This document shows positions 17,891 through 25,765 of a stretch of 64,000 nt of DNA, one piece after another. The first letter of the stretch is position 1; every line of letters begins with the position of its first letter. The notes under the pieces are model-generated. The model did no database searches and had not been told where the DNA came from. It saw nothing but the letters and a program-made list of their open reading frames with translations. The position numbers and the translations under genes were made by a program. Source of the stretch: Brevibacillus brevis (GTDB taxonomy: Bacteria > Bacillota > Bacilli > Brevibacillales > Brevibacillaceae); NCBI RefSeq assembly GCF_022026395.1, contig NZ_CP041767.1, positions 1,623,501-1,687,500 of the forward strand. The letters are read 5' to 3'.

Positions 17891-18775
17891 CTATTCAAAA
17901 TCGCAGGCATGATCCATCACAAATTGTTTGAATTTTTCAGTGGCAGGTGATAAATATCTCCCTTCTACCCAGGCAATTCCAATTGTCCGTTGGCACTTCG
18001 GGCTTTTGACAGGGATTTGTGTGATCTTACTCTGGTCCGTTCCTTTTAAATTGGGCAACAGGGAGATTCCCAGTCCAGCAGCGACCAGTCCTGCAACGGT
18101 ATCTGCTTCCTCTCCTTCAAAGGTAATGGGAGGTGTAATTCCCGCTTCCTGAAACAATTGCTCGACAGTGATCCGAAGGGAGTATCCTTCTTTTAAATGG
18201 ATAAAGGATTCATCCGCAATCTCTTCCAACGTAATCGAGGTACGATTTGCATATTTGTGGTCTTTCGGGACAATCACAAAAAGTTCTTCATTCCAAAGCG
18301 GCTTCCATACAAAGGGAGATTTCATATCCATAGGAGCAAGTAGACAAAGATCAAACTCTCCTCCTTGCAACTGATTCATAAGCGTATGGGAGGGACCTTG
18401 TCCGAGTCGAAAATGAATGTTGGGGTAGAGGGAGCGAAAAGAAGCCAGTAAATCAGGGATACGACTGGTACTTAATGTGTGCAGAAACCCAAGAGATACC
18501 TCTCCCTTATCTGGATCAAGTAAATCCATGATTTCTTGTTTTCCCTCATGATATTCCTTCATCATATTTTCGACTCGCTTTAAAAAGAGATGACCATATT
18601 TATTGAGCCGAATCGAACGTCCTTGACGGTCAAACAGAGGAACGCCTATTTCATCCTCAAATCGGGCAATCGAACGACTGAGGGCAGACTGGGAAATCGA
18701 GAGAGCTTCGGCCGCTTGTGTCACGTGTTGGATTCTTGCCAGGGTTTGAAAATATTCGAACTGTTGCCATTCCAT
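17891..18775 (-). CDS. LysR-type transcriptional regulator (YybE-like arrangement)
   Basis: LysR regulator, 294 residues from the internal ATG at 18775. The frame is open 11 codons further, but those residues lie outside the family alignment and lack a ribosome site, so MEWQQFEYFQTLARIQHVT is taken as the N-terminus. The helix-turn-helix is AAEALSISQSALSRSIARFEDEIG. The C-terminal effector domain is complete. It is divergent from an MFS gene and converges with the MFS gene of the previous LysR pair, leaving only 12 bp. Confidence 0.9.
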   Translation of the reverse strand: MEWQQFEYFQTLARIQHVTQAAEALSISQSALSRSIARFEDEIGVPLFDRQGRSIRLNKYGHLFLKRVENMMKEYHEGKQEIMDLLDPDKGEVSLGFLHTLSTSRIPDLLASFRSLYPNIHFRLGQGPSHTLMNQLQGGEFDLCLLAPMDMKSPFVWKPLWNEELFVIVPKDHKYANRTSITLEEIADESFIHLKEGYSLRITVEQLFQEAGITPPITFEGEEADTVAGLVAAGLGISLLPNLKGTDQSKITQIPVKSPKCQRTIGIAWVEGRYLSPATEKFKQFVMDHACDFE

Positions 18776-18828
18776 TCGAAAGCACCACTTTCCGTTTGGA
18801 GTTTTCATTACATAAATGCATGAAAAAC

Positions 18829-18853
18829 ATGATTATAATGAATTATACATCAT
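18829..18853. promoter_or_regulatory. Inverted repeat between LysR and MFS genes
   Basis: A near-palindrome, ATGATTATAAT-GA-ATTATACATCAT, one base short of perfect symmetry. It is centred 56 bp before the LysR start and 68 bp before the MFS start, where a LysR dimer site would be expected. Assignment is by position only. Confidence 0.5.
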
Positions 18854-18908
18854 AGATAAATGGTGGTACCATGAAACCATAATCATCCTGAAATGATATG
18901 GTGATCGC

Positions 18909-20129
18909 ATGATACAACAAGGTACAGCACTCTTCCGCAAAACCAGCTTTGCTTTTTTTGCCGCTGGTTTCAATACGTTTGCGATTCTTTATTGCGTACA
19001 GCCCTTAATGCCGGAATTTTCAAAAGAATTTTCAGTTAGCCCAACGACAGCAAGCCTTTCCCTCTCCATTACAACAATGGTTCTTGCCGTCAGTATGCTC
19101 GTTCTTGGTTCGCTGTCTGAAGTATGGGGACGCAAGCCAATTATGATCGTTTCCATGCTCGCTTCGTCTGTGTTTTGTATTCTCACAGCATTCAGTTCGA
19201 ATTTTCATGTTCTCCTGGTATTGCGAACGATTGAAGGGATTTCATTGGCGGGTTTGCCCTCCATCGCAATGGCCTATCTTGGAGAAGAAATCGAATCCAA
19301 AAGTCTGGGAGCGGCTATGGGTCTCTATATATGCGGGAATTCCATTGGGGCTGTGTTTGGCAGGGTTTTCTCAGGTATGGTGAGTGACTACTTCGGCTGG
19401 CAGATCGCAATAGGGGGGATTGGTCTCATCAGTTTGGCTGCCACACTGATTTTTTGGAACACCTTACCACCGTCACAAAATTTTAAGGCACGCCCATTCG
19501 TAATGAGAAAGTTAGGTCTGTCTTTAGTAGACCATCTAAAGGCTCCAAGTCTCATTTGTTTATTTGTCATCGGCTTTATACTATTAGGGAGTAATGTAGC
19601 GTTGTTCAATTACATCGCTTATGTATTGCTCGAAAAGCCCTATTCACTCAGCCAAACATTTATCAGTTGGACGTTTTTAATTATGATCATCGGAATGTTC
19701 AGCTCCGTCTGGACAGGAAAATTAATAGATCGTCACGGTAAGCAAAATCTGTTATTCACAAGCTTGTTTCTCGCATTGATCGGCGTCTGTTTGACGTGGG
19801 AAGCGAATCTCATGATGAAGATAGCAGGACTTGGATTTTTTACTTTTGGATTTTTTGGAGCGCATGCGGTTGCAAGCAGTTGGGTAGGACAGCTTGCTTT
19901 ACAGAACAAAGCACAGGCCTCTTCTTTGTATTTATTTTTCTACTACACGGGTTCAAGTGTAGGAGGAACACTTGGGGGATTGTTTTGGTCCGCATACGGA
20001 TGGGGAGGCGTCATCAGTATGAATGTCGGCTTTCTCCTAGTCGGCTTCATCCTTTGGGCGTGCGTCTCAAAAATGGTGCAGAACGCGAAGAAAGTGACCA
20101 AAATCGCCGAGACTTGTGCCTCAAAATAA
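18909..20129 (+). CDS. MFS transporter, YnfM/YybF-like
   Basis: Twelve-helix major facilitator, 406 residues. Typical landmarks are FNTFAILYCVQPLMPEFSKEF in helix 1, the motif A loop GSLSEVWGRKPIM and the long helix 5 region GLYICGNSIGAVFGR. This N-terminal signature (YxVQPLxPxxxxxF) is shared by E. coli YnfM and B. subtilis YybF. In B. subtilis yybF is likewise divergent from a LysR gene, supporting the assignment. Substrate unknown. Terminator follows immediately. Confidence 0.88.
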   Translation: MIQQGTALFRKTSFAFFAAGFNTFAILYCVQPLMPEFSKEFSVSPTTASLSLSITTMVLAVSMLVLGSLSEVWGRKPIMIVSMLASSVFCILTAFSSNFHVLLVLRTIEGISLAGLPSIAMAYLGEEIESKSLGAAMGLYICGNSIGAVFGRVFSGMVSDYFGWQIAIGGIGLISLAATLIFWNTLPPSQNFKARPFVMRKLGLSLVDHLKAPSLICLFVIGFILLGSNVALFNYIAYVLLEKPYSLSQTFISWTFLIMIIGMFSSVWTGKLIDRHGKQNLLFTSLFLALIGVCLTWEANLMMKIAGLGFFTFGFFGAHAVASSWVGQLALQNKAQASSLYLFFYYTGSSVGGTLGGLFWSAYGWGGVISMNVGFLLVGFILWACVSKMVQNAKKVTKIAETCASK

Positions 20130-20131
20130 AG

Positions 20132-20184
20132 AAAACGGAAAAACTCAGTATCGTTTGGTGATACGAAGTCTTTCCGTTTTTTTA
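20132..20184. terminator. Bidirectional rho-independent terminator
   Basis: Long stem (AAAACGGAAA with TTTCCGTTTT, extended by CTCAGTATC/GATACGAAG with a few mismatches) with A run on the left and T run on the right. It lies between two convergent genes (MFS and DUF92) and can serve both. Confidence 0.85.
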
Positions 20185-21024
20185 TAGGTCAAACGATAAG
20201 CCGAATGCCAACGCCATTAAGACGGCGAAAGCACCACCTGCAAGCGAACCAGCGAGATTGACCGCATCGTTGTTCCAACCAGTGCGACCGCGGATTCGTA
20301 CGGCTGGCGTGCCACAGTGACGAGCTTGCTCGATTTCACGACCGCAAGCTGTGCAACGGTACATTTGCTGCCAAGTCGCACCGATCCACGAATCAACCAG
20401 TGACCCTATTACGCCAGCCAGTCCTGCTATGCCGATCCAAGCTGCCAGTCTAAGGGCAGGTGTGATCACATCCGGCGCGGGTTGATCGGTTACCGCAAGC
20501 AGCAACCACGCTGCACCGCCGATAAATAGTCCACCGGCAAGCGATGCACCCATTCCCAGGCTAGAAACGCCGCCGGAAGTGCCAGGCGGAACACACTGCC
20601 CCGTTTTGATTGATCGCGGAGGCTTCCGGCTCAGGCCGCCGATTTCTGTTGCCCATGTATCGGCTGTGACCGCTGCCATCACGCCGAGGAACGCGTACCA
20701 CCAAAGCGGATGCGACCACACCCAATTTGCTACACATAACAGTAATCCGAGCCCTCCGTTTGCGAGCACCTGGCCAGCATCGCGTCTCCCCGTTTTCTCA
20801 TAACCGCTCTCGGCCTCTTCCTTTTTATGCTTTTTCCACTTGGATAATAAAGTGGACGAGACAAAAAATGCGATGAGGGAGCCGAACCAGATAAGGCTTC
20901 CGAGTGCGTACATCACGGTGCCCAGTATCACCGCCGCCAAAAAGCCGGAACCAGACAGCGACCGTTTTACATAAGCCGCCCCTGCAATCCCAGCGCTGCA
21001 GGCCAGACCGATTAACCACTCCAC
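20182..21024 (-). CDS. DUF92 family membrane protein
   Basis: A 280-residue integral membrane protein with about six to seven helices. The conserved DUF92 stretch TADTWATEIGGLSRKPPRSI (residues about 130-150), the TSGGVSSLGMGASLAGG motif and C-terminal NNDAVNLAGSLAGG are all present. A hydrophilic segment with CTAC...H.CG (about 225-240) could bind metal. Plant members (VTE6) are phytyl-phosphate kinases and bacterial members are uncharacterised. The GTG start at 21024 is chosen because AAAGGGGGC precedes it; the frame extends upstream without family similarity. Confidence 0.85.
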   Translation of the reverse strand: MEWLIGLACSAGIAGAAYVKRSLSGSGFLAAVILGTVMYALGSLIWFGSLIAFFVSSTLLSKWKKHKKEEAESGYEKTGRRDAGQVLANGGLGLLLCVANWVWSHPLWWYAFLGVMAAVTADTWATEIGGLSRKPPRSIKTGQCVPPGTSGGVSSLGMGASLAGGLFIGGAAWLLLAVTDQPAPDVITPALRLAAWIGIAGLAGVIGSLVDSWIGATWQQMYRCTACGREIEQARHCGTPAVRIRGRTGWNNDAVNLAGSLAGGAFAVLMALAFGLSFDL

Positions 21025-21188
21025 AGTTTCCCGCCCCCTTTGCTTTGAACTATTATACCTCGGAAGTAGGCAAGATGAGCGGTTTCCTTTAGAAAATGGT
21101 AATGACAGAATAGAGGAGGAACAAACACTTGCCCATATTGATTTGCTTATCGTATTTGGCAAAAACTTTTTGAAATGCCGCCCCAAAT

Positions 21189-21584
21189 ATGACCCACAAT
21201 AATAAAGCCGCGCACCCGATCAGTATCGTTGCACACATGGAAAAAAGCATGGCCGTTTGTGAATCATGGTACGGCAGTATGAAAGTTTATCGTGCTATGT
21301 TTGAAAAATACCTAGAAGAACGAGGGCTTGCCTTTTCTCAAATGATGGAACTGTGGAGCATTGAGGCAATCAAACGATGTGTAAGGAGTGGGCTAGGTAT
21401 CACTTGTTTGCCGTTAATGACTGTAAAAGAGGAAATTGAGCAGAGAAAGGTAAAGATCATTCCCTGTGACAGCAGCTTTCCTACTATTTTTGCGCAAGTC
21501 GTTTATCACAAAAACAAATGGGTTTCTCCAGCCATGACGGAGTTTATTGCGATAACGTTACAACATGAAAAAAGTTGGGCATAG
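21189..21584 (+). pseudogene. Remnant of a LysR-type regulator (C-terminal half only)
   Basis: The 131-codon frame matches the second half of a LysR effector-binding domain: CESWYGSMKVYRAMFEKYLEERG, then MMELWSIEAIKRCVRSGLGITCLPL and a C-terminal helix. No helix-turn-helix is encoded upstream, and the first 15 codons do not resemble the family. No ribosome site precedes the ATG. It is best read as a decayed gene with its 5' half deleted. Confidence 0.7.
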
Positions 21585-21634
21585 ATAGACGTGTTGTACG
21601 AACGGGTATCTTAATAAAGAAAGGATGATTTGTT

Positions 21635-22009
21635 ATGATGACTTCTCTTAAAGAGAATGCGGTGTCGTTTTTGCAACTGGTAGCGTCGGGGAAGGTGCGG
21701 GAAGCATACCAAAGATACACTAGTCCGAATTTCCGCCACCATAATCCCTTTTTCCGTGGCGATGCTCATTCTCTCATGCTCGCAATGGAAGAGAACGCCG
21801 CAAAGAATCCGCATAAGATTCTCGAAGTGAAACGTGCCATCGAAGAGGGGGATATCGTTGCTGTCCATTCCCATGTAAAGCAAAACCAAGAGGATCTTGG
21901 GGGAGCTGTGGTCCATATCTTCCGTTTTCATAACGACCAAATCGTCGAATTGTGGGATGTAGGCCAGCCCATACCTGCTGATTCTCCCAATGAGAATGGA
22001 ATGTTCTAA
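21635..22009 (+). CDS. SnoaL/NTF2-like fold protein
   Basis: A 124-residue protein of the NTF2-like group: an N-terminal helix (LKENAVSFLQLVASGKVREAYQRYTS), the SnoaL-like FRHHNPFFRGD segment, and later strands DIVAVHSHVKQ and GGAVVHIFRFHNDQIVELWDVGQPIP. Family members include small hydratases, isomerases and proteins of unknown activity. No specific reaction can be named. AAAGGA lies about nine bases before the ATG. It is transcribed alone and followed by a hairpin. Confidence 0.78.
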   Translation: MMTSLKENAVSFLQLVASGKVREAYQRYTSPNFRHHNPFFRGDAHSLMLAMEENAAKNPHKILEVKRAIEEGDIVAVHSHVKQNQEDLGGAVVHIFRFHNDQIVELWDVGQPIPADSPNENGMF

Positions 22010-22019
22010 GACAGTAAGT

Positions 22020-22046
22020 ACGGCAGCCAGTGCATATGGCTGCCGT
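22020..22046 (+). terminator. Hairpin, probable terminator
   Basis: Nine-base-pair stem ACGGCAGCC with GGCTGCCGT right after the SnoaL-like gene. The T run is short (TTTG), so termination may be incomplete. Confidence 0.6.
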
Positions 22047-22052
22047 TTGAGC

Positions 22053-22763
22053 TTAATCAAAGATTGTCATTTCCTTATTATAGATATCCAGCACTTCCAT
22101 CTTCACCATACCACCTAGATGATGTGGCACGAAATCAGACAATTCTTTTAGTGCCATATGGAATTCATCGATTCTTGTTTCATCTACTAATTCAATACAG
22201 AGGAATGCATTTTTCGTATGTTCTGTTAGCATCGTCCTCTGAGCTTCACGCCAATTCCAGCATCTGCATATGGCACCGACATCGTCTTTATAAACAATTT
22301 CCCCTTCATAAGGCGAAGCATTTTCATCCTGTCCCAATGGGATAAAGGGTTCGTTGCCATTTGCTTGCGTTAGCCGAATATCGCCTACAAAAGTGTCGAT
22401 ATCTTCTCCGCCACACGGAAGTCCATATCGCAGTGAAATGGAATTATAGATGTCAACAAGCGGGTTTATGGTTCCGATCGGATTGCCATTTTTCACTCTT
22501 TTTAATAAAGCTTCAATGGAGCACCTTGCCCCTTTCTTCGTCTTGAATTTCTGAAAAGCTTCTCGCCAAACGGAAATGACAGGGTTACTGCTGAATTCCT
22601 CCAGAGTAAAAAATTTATGTGCTTCTTTCTCCGCCTCCTGCAGCAGCTTCTCGTATTTTTCAACGTCTCTACGTGAATTATCAATCCCCTGGCAAATCAC
22701 GATGCCTATTTTTGCATGGGGAAATAACGACCAGAAATCATCTTCAATGAGAAATTTCGACAT
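22053..22763 (-). CDS. B3/B4 (phenylalanyl-tRNA synthetase beta-like) domain protein
   Basis: A 236-residue protein related to the B3/B4 tRNA-binding domain of PheRS beta (COG3382 type). Landmarks are FQKFKTKKGARCSIEALLKRV, NPLVDIYNSISLRYGLPCGGEDID and the strand CRCWNWREAQRTMLTEHTKNAFLCIE. Free-standing B3/B4 proteins are thought to edit or bind amino acids or tRNA, but the function of this group is not established. The start MSKFLIEDDFW follows a suitable AGAGATAGG stretch. It stands alone on the minus strand, 28 bp downstream of the LysE-type exporter gene. Confidence 0.8.
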   Translation of the reverse strand: MSKFLIEDDFWSLFPHAKIGIVICQGIDNSRRDVEKYEKLLQEAEKEAHKFFTLEEFSSNPVISVWREAFQKFKTKKGARCSIEALLKRVKNGNPIGTINPLVDIYNSISLRYGLPCGGEDIDTFVGDIRLTQANGNEPFIPLGQDENASPYEGEIVYKDDVGAICRCWNWREAQRTMLTEHTKNAFLCIELVDETRIDEFHMALKELSDFVPHHLGGMVKMEVLDIYNKEMTIFD

Positions 22764-22791
22764 AACCTATCTCTCCGTTTCCTTTCACTAA

Positions 22792-23430
22792 TTATGTTTT
22801 GGAGGGGCTCGCAAAGGCAGAGAAAATCCCGAGAGCAATATATAAATAACCAGTGATCCGATTCATTACCTTTGAACTCGCCCTACTACCCACAATCCGC
22901 TTTCTCATACTTGCTGCGAGAAAGGCATACAGACCATCGCTAACAAAAGCAAGGATAATAAATATCGTTCCTAAAAGCAAAAATTGAGCGGTGACTGACC
23001 CGGCAGTAGGTGATATGAATTGCGGAAAGAAGGCTAAAAAGAAGAGTGCTGTCTTGGGATTCATTACCTCTACAAGCGCTGATTCGTAAAAAATCTTTCG
23101 TAATTTTTTGCGAGGGGCTTTTGGAATTTCAGAAACCGTGCTATCAGCTTTAGAAAATAATGTCTTACACCCCAGATAGATTAGATAAGCAGCACCCAGG
23201 TACTTCACGATATGAAAGGCTGTTGCTGATGTCATAAGGATCGCAGAAACGCCAATTGCCCCAGCTAAAACGTGAACAGAACCACCAAGAGACACTCCTA
23301 GAACTGATACCAGACCAGCTTTCTTCCCTTGATCGATACTTCTTGCCATAATATAAAACACAGCTGGTCCAGGTATGATTAACAATGTAGAAGCGGCAAT
23401 GACAAATAGCCAAATAGTTGAAAACTCCAT
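22792..23430 (-). CDS. LysE/RhtB family amino-acid exporter
   Basis: A 212-residue membrane protein with about six helices. The family signature is visible early (IIPGPAVFYIMARSIDQGKKAGLVSVLGVSLGG) and in the middle (EVMNPKTALFFLAFFPQFI). Such proteins export amino acids or homoserine lactones. ATG at 23430 is chosen because AAGGAG lies nine bases upstream. With the PaiB-like gene (33 bp upstream) it forms a probable minus-strand operon divergent from a MocR-type regulator. Confidence 0.9.
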   Translation of the reverse strand: MEFSTIWLFVIAASTLLIIPGPAVFYIMARSIDQGKKAGLVSVLGVSLGGSVHVLAGAIGVSAILMTSATAFHIVKYLGAAYLIYLGCKTLFSKADSTVSEIPKAPRKKLRKIFYESALVEVMNPKTALFFLAFFPQFISPTAGSVTAQFLLLGTIFIILAFVSDGLYAFLAASMRKRIVGSRASSKVMNRITGYLYIALGIFSAFASPSKT

Positions 23431-23463
23431 AAGAAGCAACTCCTTGTTGTATCTATAGGCTGA

Positions 23464-24087
23464 TCATTTAAATAACTCTTTTCGTTGCTCACGCATCCAC
23501 TGAGCAACCTGAATTTCCTCTTGATCATTTGATTTTTCAAGCTCTGCCACAATCGATTGATAATCGGTGTTGTTGCGATTTTGACTCATTTTGGCTGCCG
23601 CTTGAATCGAGGTGATTTCAATCTCAAAACCAACGATTCCTTTCATTTCTCTCTCAAGCAATTCAGGATGAAAGGTCTCCCAGAGTCGACCATTTTCCCG
23701 GTGAGATTCATAGTGTGTCAGCATTTTATCCAAAGCCGACTTCAGTTCATCCTTCGTGAGAATACGTGCTGTCCCATACGCATGTACAGCGAGATAGTCC
23801 CATGTGGGAACCTGTTCACTCTCATACCAGCTTGACGAAATGTAAGCGTGCGGTCCTTGAAAAATCAGCAAAACATCTCTATTGTTATCCAACGTTTTCT
23901 TCTGCATGTTTCCGTATGCAATGTGCCCAGTTGCATAGATTTTCCCTTCCTCTTCACGAATTTCCAACGGGATATGCGTAGCCAACGGGCGGTGTTCATC
24001 AACTGTAATCAATAGGGCAAACGGATTAGACTTCATCATCTGAACGGCCTCATCATGTTCCATACGATATTGCTTAGGAACGTACAT
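23464..24087 (-). CDS. PaiB-like FMN-binding protein
   Basis: A 207-residue split-barrel flavin-binding protein of the PaiB family (annotated as FMN-binding negative transcriptional regulator). Key stretches are MYVPKQYRMEHDEAVQMMKSNPFALLIT, LATHIPLEI, GHIAYGNMQKK, SSWYESEQVPTWDYLAVHAYGTARI and the C-terminal VGFEIEITSIQAAAKMSQN. Length is normal. The open frame extends upstream with a hydrophobic stretch, but the start at 24087 fits the family and has AAGGGTGG upstream. In B. subtilis PaiB acts with PaiA; no paiA-like gene is adjacent here. Confidence 0.88.
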   Translation of the reverse strand: MYVPKQYRMEHDEAVQMMKSNPFALLITVDEHRPLATHIPLEIREEEGKIYATGHIAYGNMQKKTLDNNRDVLLIFQGPHAYISSSWYESEQVPTWDYLAVHAYGTARILTKDELKSALDKMLTHYESHRENGRLWETFHPELLEREMKGIVGFEIEITSIQAAAKMSQNRNNTDYQSIVAELEKSNDQEEIQVAQWMREQRKELFK

Positions 24088-24126
24088 AGGAACCACCCTT
24101 TCAACTTGTATTTGAACCAAGAGTAT

Positions 24127-24155
24127 GATACAAACTGACATAAAAAAAGATACAA
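24127..24155. promoter_or_regulatory. Direct repeat in the PaiB/MocR divergent region
   Basis: GATACAA occurs at 24127 and 24149, 22 bp apart on the same face of the helix. MocR/PdxR regulators commonly bind such direct repeats near their own promoter. The pair sits 40-63 bp from both start codons, so one site could control both genes. Confidence 0.5.
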
Positions 24156-24189
24156 TAACAAACAAATGTACATGTCAGGAGAGGTGTTA

Positions 24190-25599
24190 ATGAAAAATAC
24201 CATTTTTACATTCAAGGATAACTCTCCTAAATACAAACAAATCTACGAGAAATTTAAATCATTTATTGAACAAGGCGATATTAAGGCCGATGAGCCATTG
24301 CCCTCCATTCGTCAGCTTGCAGATTCCTTACATGTAAGCCGTAATACAACATTAATGGCGTATGAACAACTTGTTGCGGAAGGGTACATTCGTGGAGAGG
24401 GACGAAAAGGGTATTTTGTAAATGAGTTAGAGCCCGTTTTATTTCAAGAGGCCCGCGGTTCTTCTACTCACAAGCAAACAGAGCCGGTACCATCTGTTCG
24501 CATTGATTTTCGCGCAGACGTCGTCGATCAATTGCATTTCCCTTTAAAAACATGGCGGAGGATCTCGAATCAAGTATTAACGGAAAAGGACAGCTTTCGG
24601 TACGGGGAACCTTTTGGTGAATGGAGTCTACGTGAGCAAATCGCAGCGTATTTACTCCAATCTCGTGGGGTGAGAACAGAACCAGATGCCATCATTATCG
24701 GCAGTAGTACCCAACAAATGCTTGTGTATCTCGGTCTGGTCCTGAAACATGATTTTTCCAGCGTGATTGTGGAAGACCCTGGTTATGATGGCGCTAGAAA
24801 AGCTTTTCAATTAAATCGTTTTACACTGGAAACGTTACCTGTTTATGAGACAGGTGCTGATTTTTCACACCTGGAACATAGGAAATCACGATTGATTTAT
24901 GTAGCGCCGTCGCATCACAGTCCATATGGGGTCAGTATGCCCATTCAACAAAGGCATGCACTCATCCATTGGGCAAAAAATAGGCAAGGGTATATTATCG
25001 AAGACGATTATGATAGTGAATATCGCTATACCCAACAACCATTTCCGGCTCTCGCTTCCATCGATTCAACGAGAGTGATTTATCTCGGGAATTTCTCGAA
25101 ATGCTTTCTGCCAGGGATTCGTTTAAGCTATATGGTGTTGCCACAGCCACTGATCAGCTGTTATAAAAATCAATTCGCACATTTCGAGAGCACCACTTCA
25201 CTCCTTAGCCAATTCGCCATGGCGAAATTTATGGAAGAAGGGGAATGGAATCGGCATATTAAACGCATGCGTCTTGTTTATAAACGAAAAATGCAGCACT
25301 TCGTTTGTGAATTAAGGAAGCATTTCACGCACCATATTTCAATCATTGGCGAGCAGTCTGGTTTGTACGTACTGGTCAAAGTACACCTGGAACGCTCAGA
25401 AGAATGGCTCATTCAACAAGCTTCTCTTCAGGGAGTTAAAGTTTATCCGACTTCACTCTTCTTCATAAAAAACAAAACGGAAGAACCGATTATTAAACTT
25501 GGTTTCAGCAATTTATCAACTGATGAAATTCAGCTTGGTGTAAAGCTCTTAACAAAGGCTTGGTTACAACATGACGGGTTCGATAGCTCAAGCTTTTAA
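24190..25599 (+). CDS. MocR-type regulator (GntR helix-turn-helix fused to aminotransferase domain)
   Basis: A 469-residue fusion. Residues 1-75 form a GntR winged helix (PLPSIRQLADSLHVSRNTTLMAYEQLVAEGYIRGEGRKGYFV). Residues 110-465 form a fold-type I aminotransferase domain, with the PLP lysine in LGNFSKCFLPGIRLSYMVLP and the aspartate/tyrosine region EDDYDSEYRY. Such proteins sense PLP-linked metabolites and act as activators or repressors rather than enzymes. The start at 24190 is chosen for AGGAGAGG; an upstream in-frame ATG has no ribosome site. Divergent from the PaiB-like and LysE-like genes, which are its likely targets. Confidence 0.92.
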   Translation: MKNTIFTFKDNSPKYKQIYEKFKSFIEQGDIKADEPLPSIRQLADSLHVSRNTTLMAYEQLVAEGYIRGEGRKGYFVNELEPVLFQEARGSSTHKQTEPVPSVRIDFRADVVDQLHFPLKTWRRISNQVLTEKDSFRYGEPFGEWSLREQIAAYLLQSRGVRTEPDAIIIGSSTQQMLVYLGLVLKHDFSSVIVEDPGYDGARKAFQLNRFTLETLPVYETGADFSHLEHRKSRLIYVAPSHHSPYGVSMPIQQRHALIHWAKNRQGYIIEDDYDSEYRYTQQPFPALASIDSTRVIYLGNFSKCFLPGIRLSYMVLPQPLISCYKNQFAHFESTTSLLSQFAMAKFMEEGEWNRHIKRMRLVYKRKMQHFVCELRKHFTHHISIIGEQSGLYVLVKVHLERSEEWLIQQASLQGVKVYPTSLFFIKNKTEEPIIKLGFSNLSTDEIQLGVKLLTKAWLQHDGFDSSSF

Positions 25600-25617
25600 G
25601 CCCGAACAAACACCCAA

Positions 25618-25696
25618 GCTGGTAGGAGAAAAAAGAAGAAATAAGCGAAAGTCTTTGGGATACCAACCGAATTCTTCTTTTTTCTCCCCACCACCA
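25618..25696 (-). repeat. Element A: short form of the nested-stem repeat family
   Basis: A 16-bp perfect stem (25625-25640 with 25672-25687) around a 31-base loop. Read on the minus strand it has the family's start (GGTGGTGGGGAG) and the trailing stretch that is also in element D (compare AGCGAAAGTCTTTGGGATACCAACCGA here with AGCGAAGATCTTAGGGACACCGACCGA there, each quoted on the plus strand in part: AAGTCTTTGGGATACC and AAGATCTTAGGGACACC). It lacks the inner stem and the core. It lies between two convergent genes and may also act as their terminator. Confidence 0.65.
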
Positions 25697-25765
25697 AAGG
25701 CTCGATTTTGACAAAAAAATAAAGACTTCACTGAAAAATCAGCGAAGCCTCCGTGGTCTATCTGG

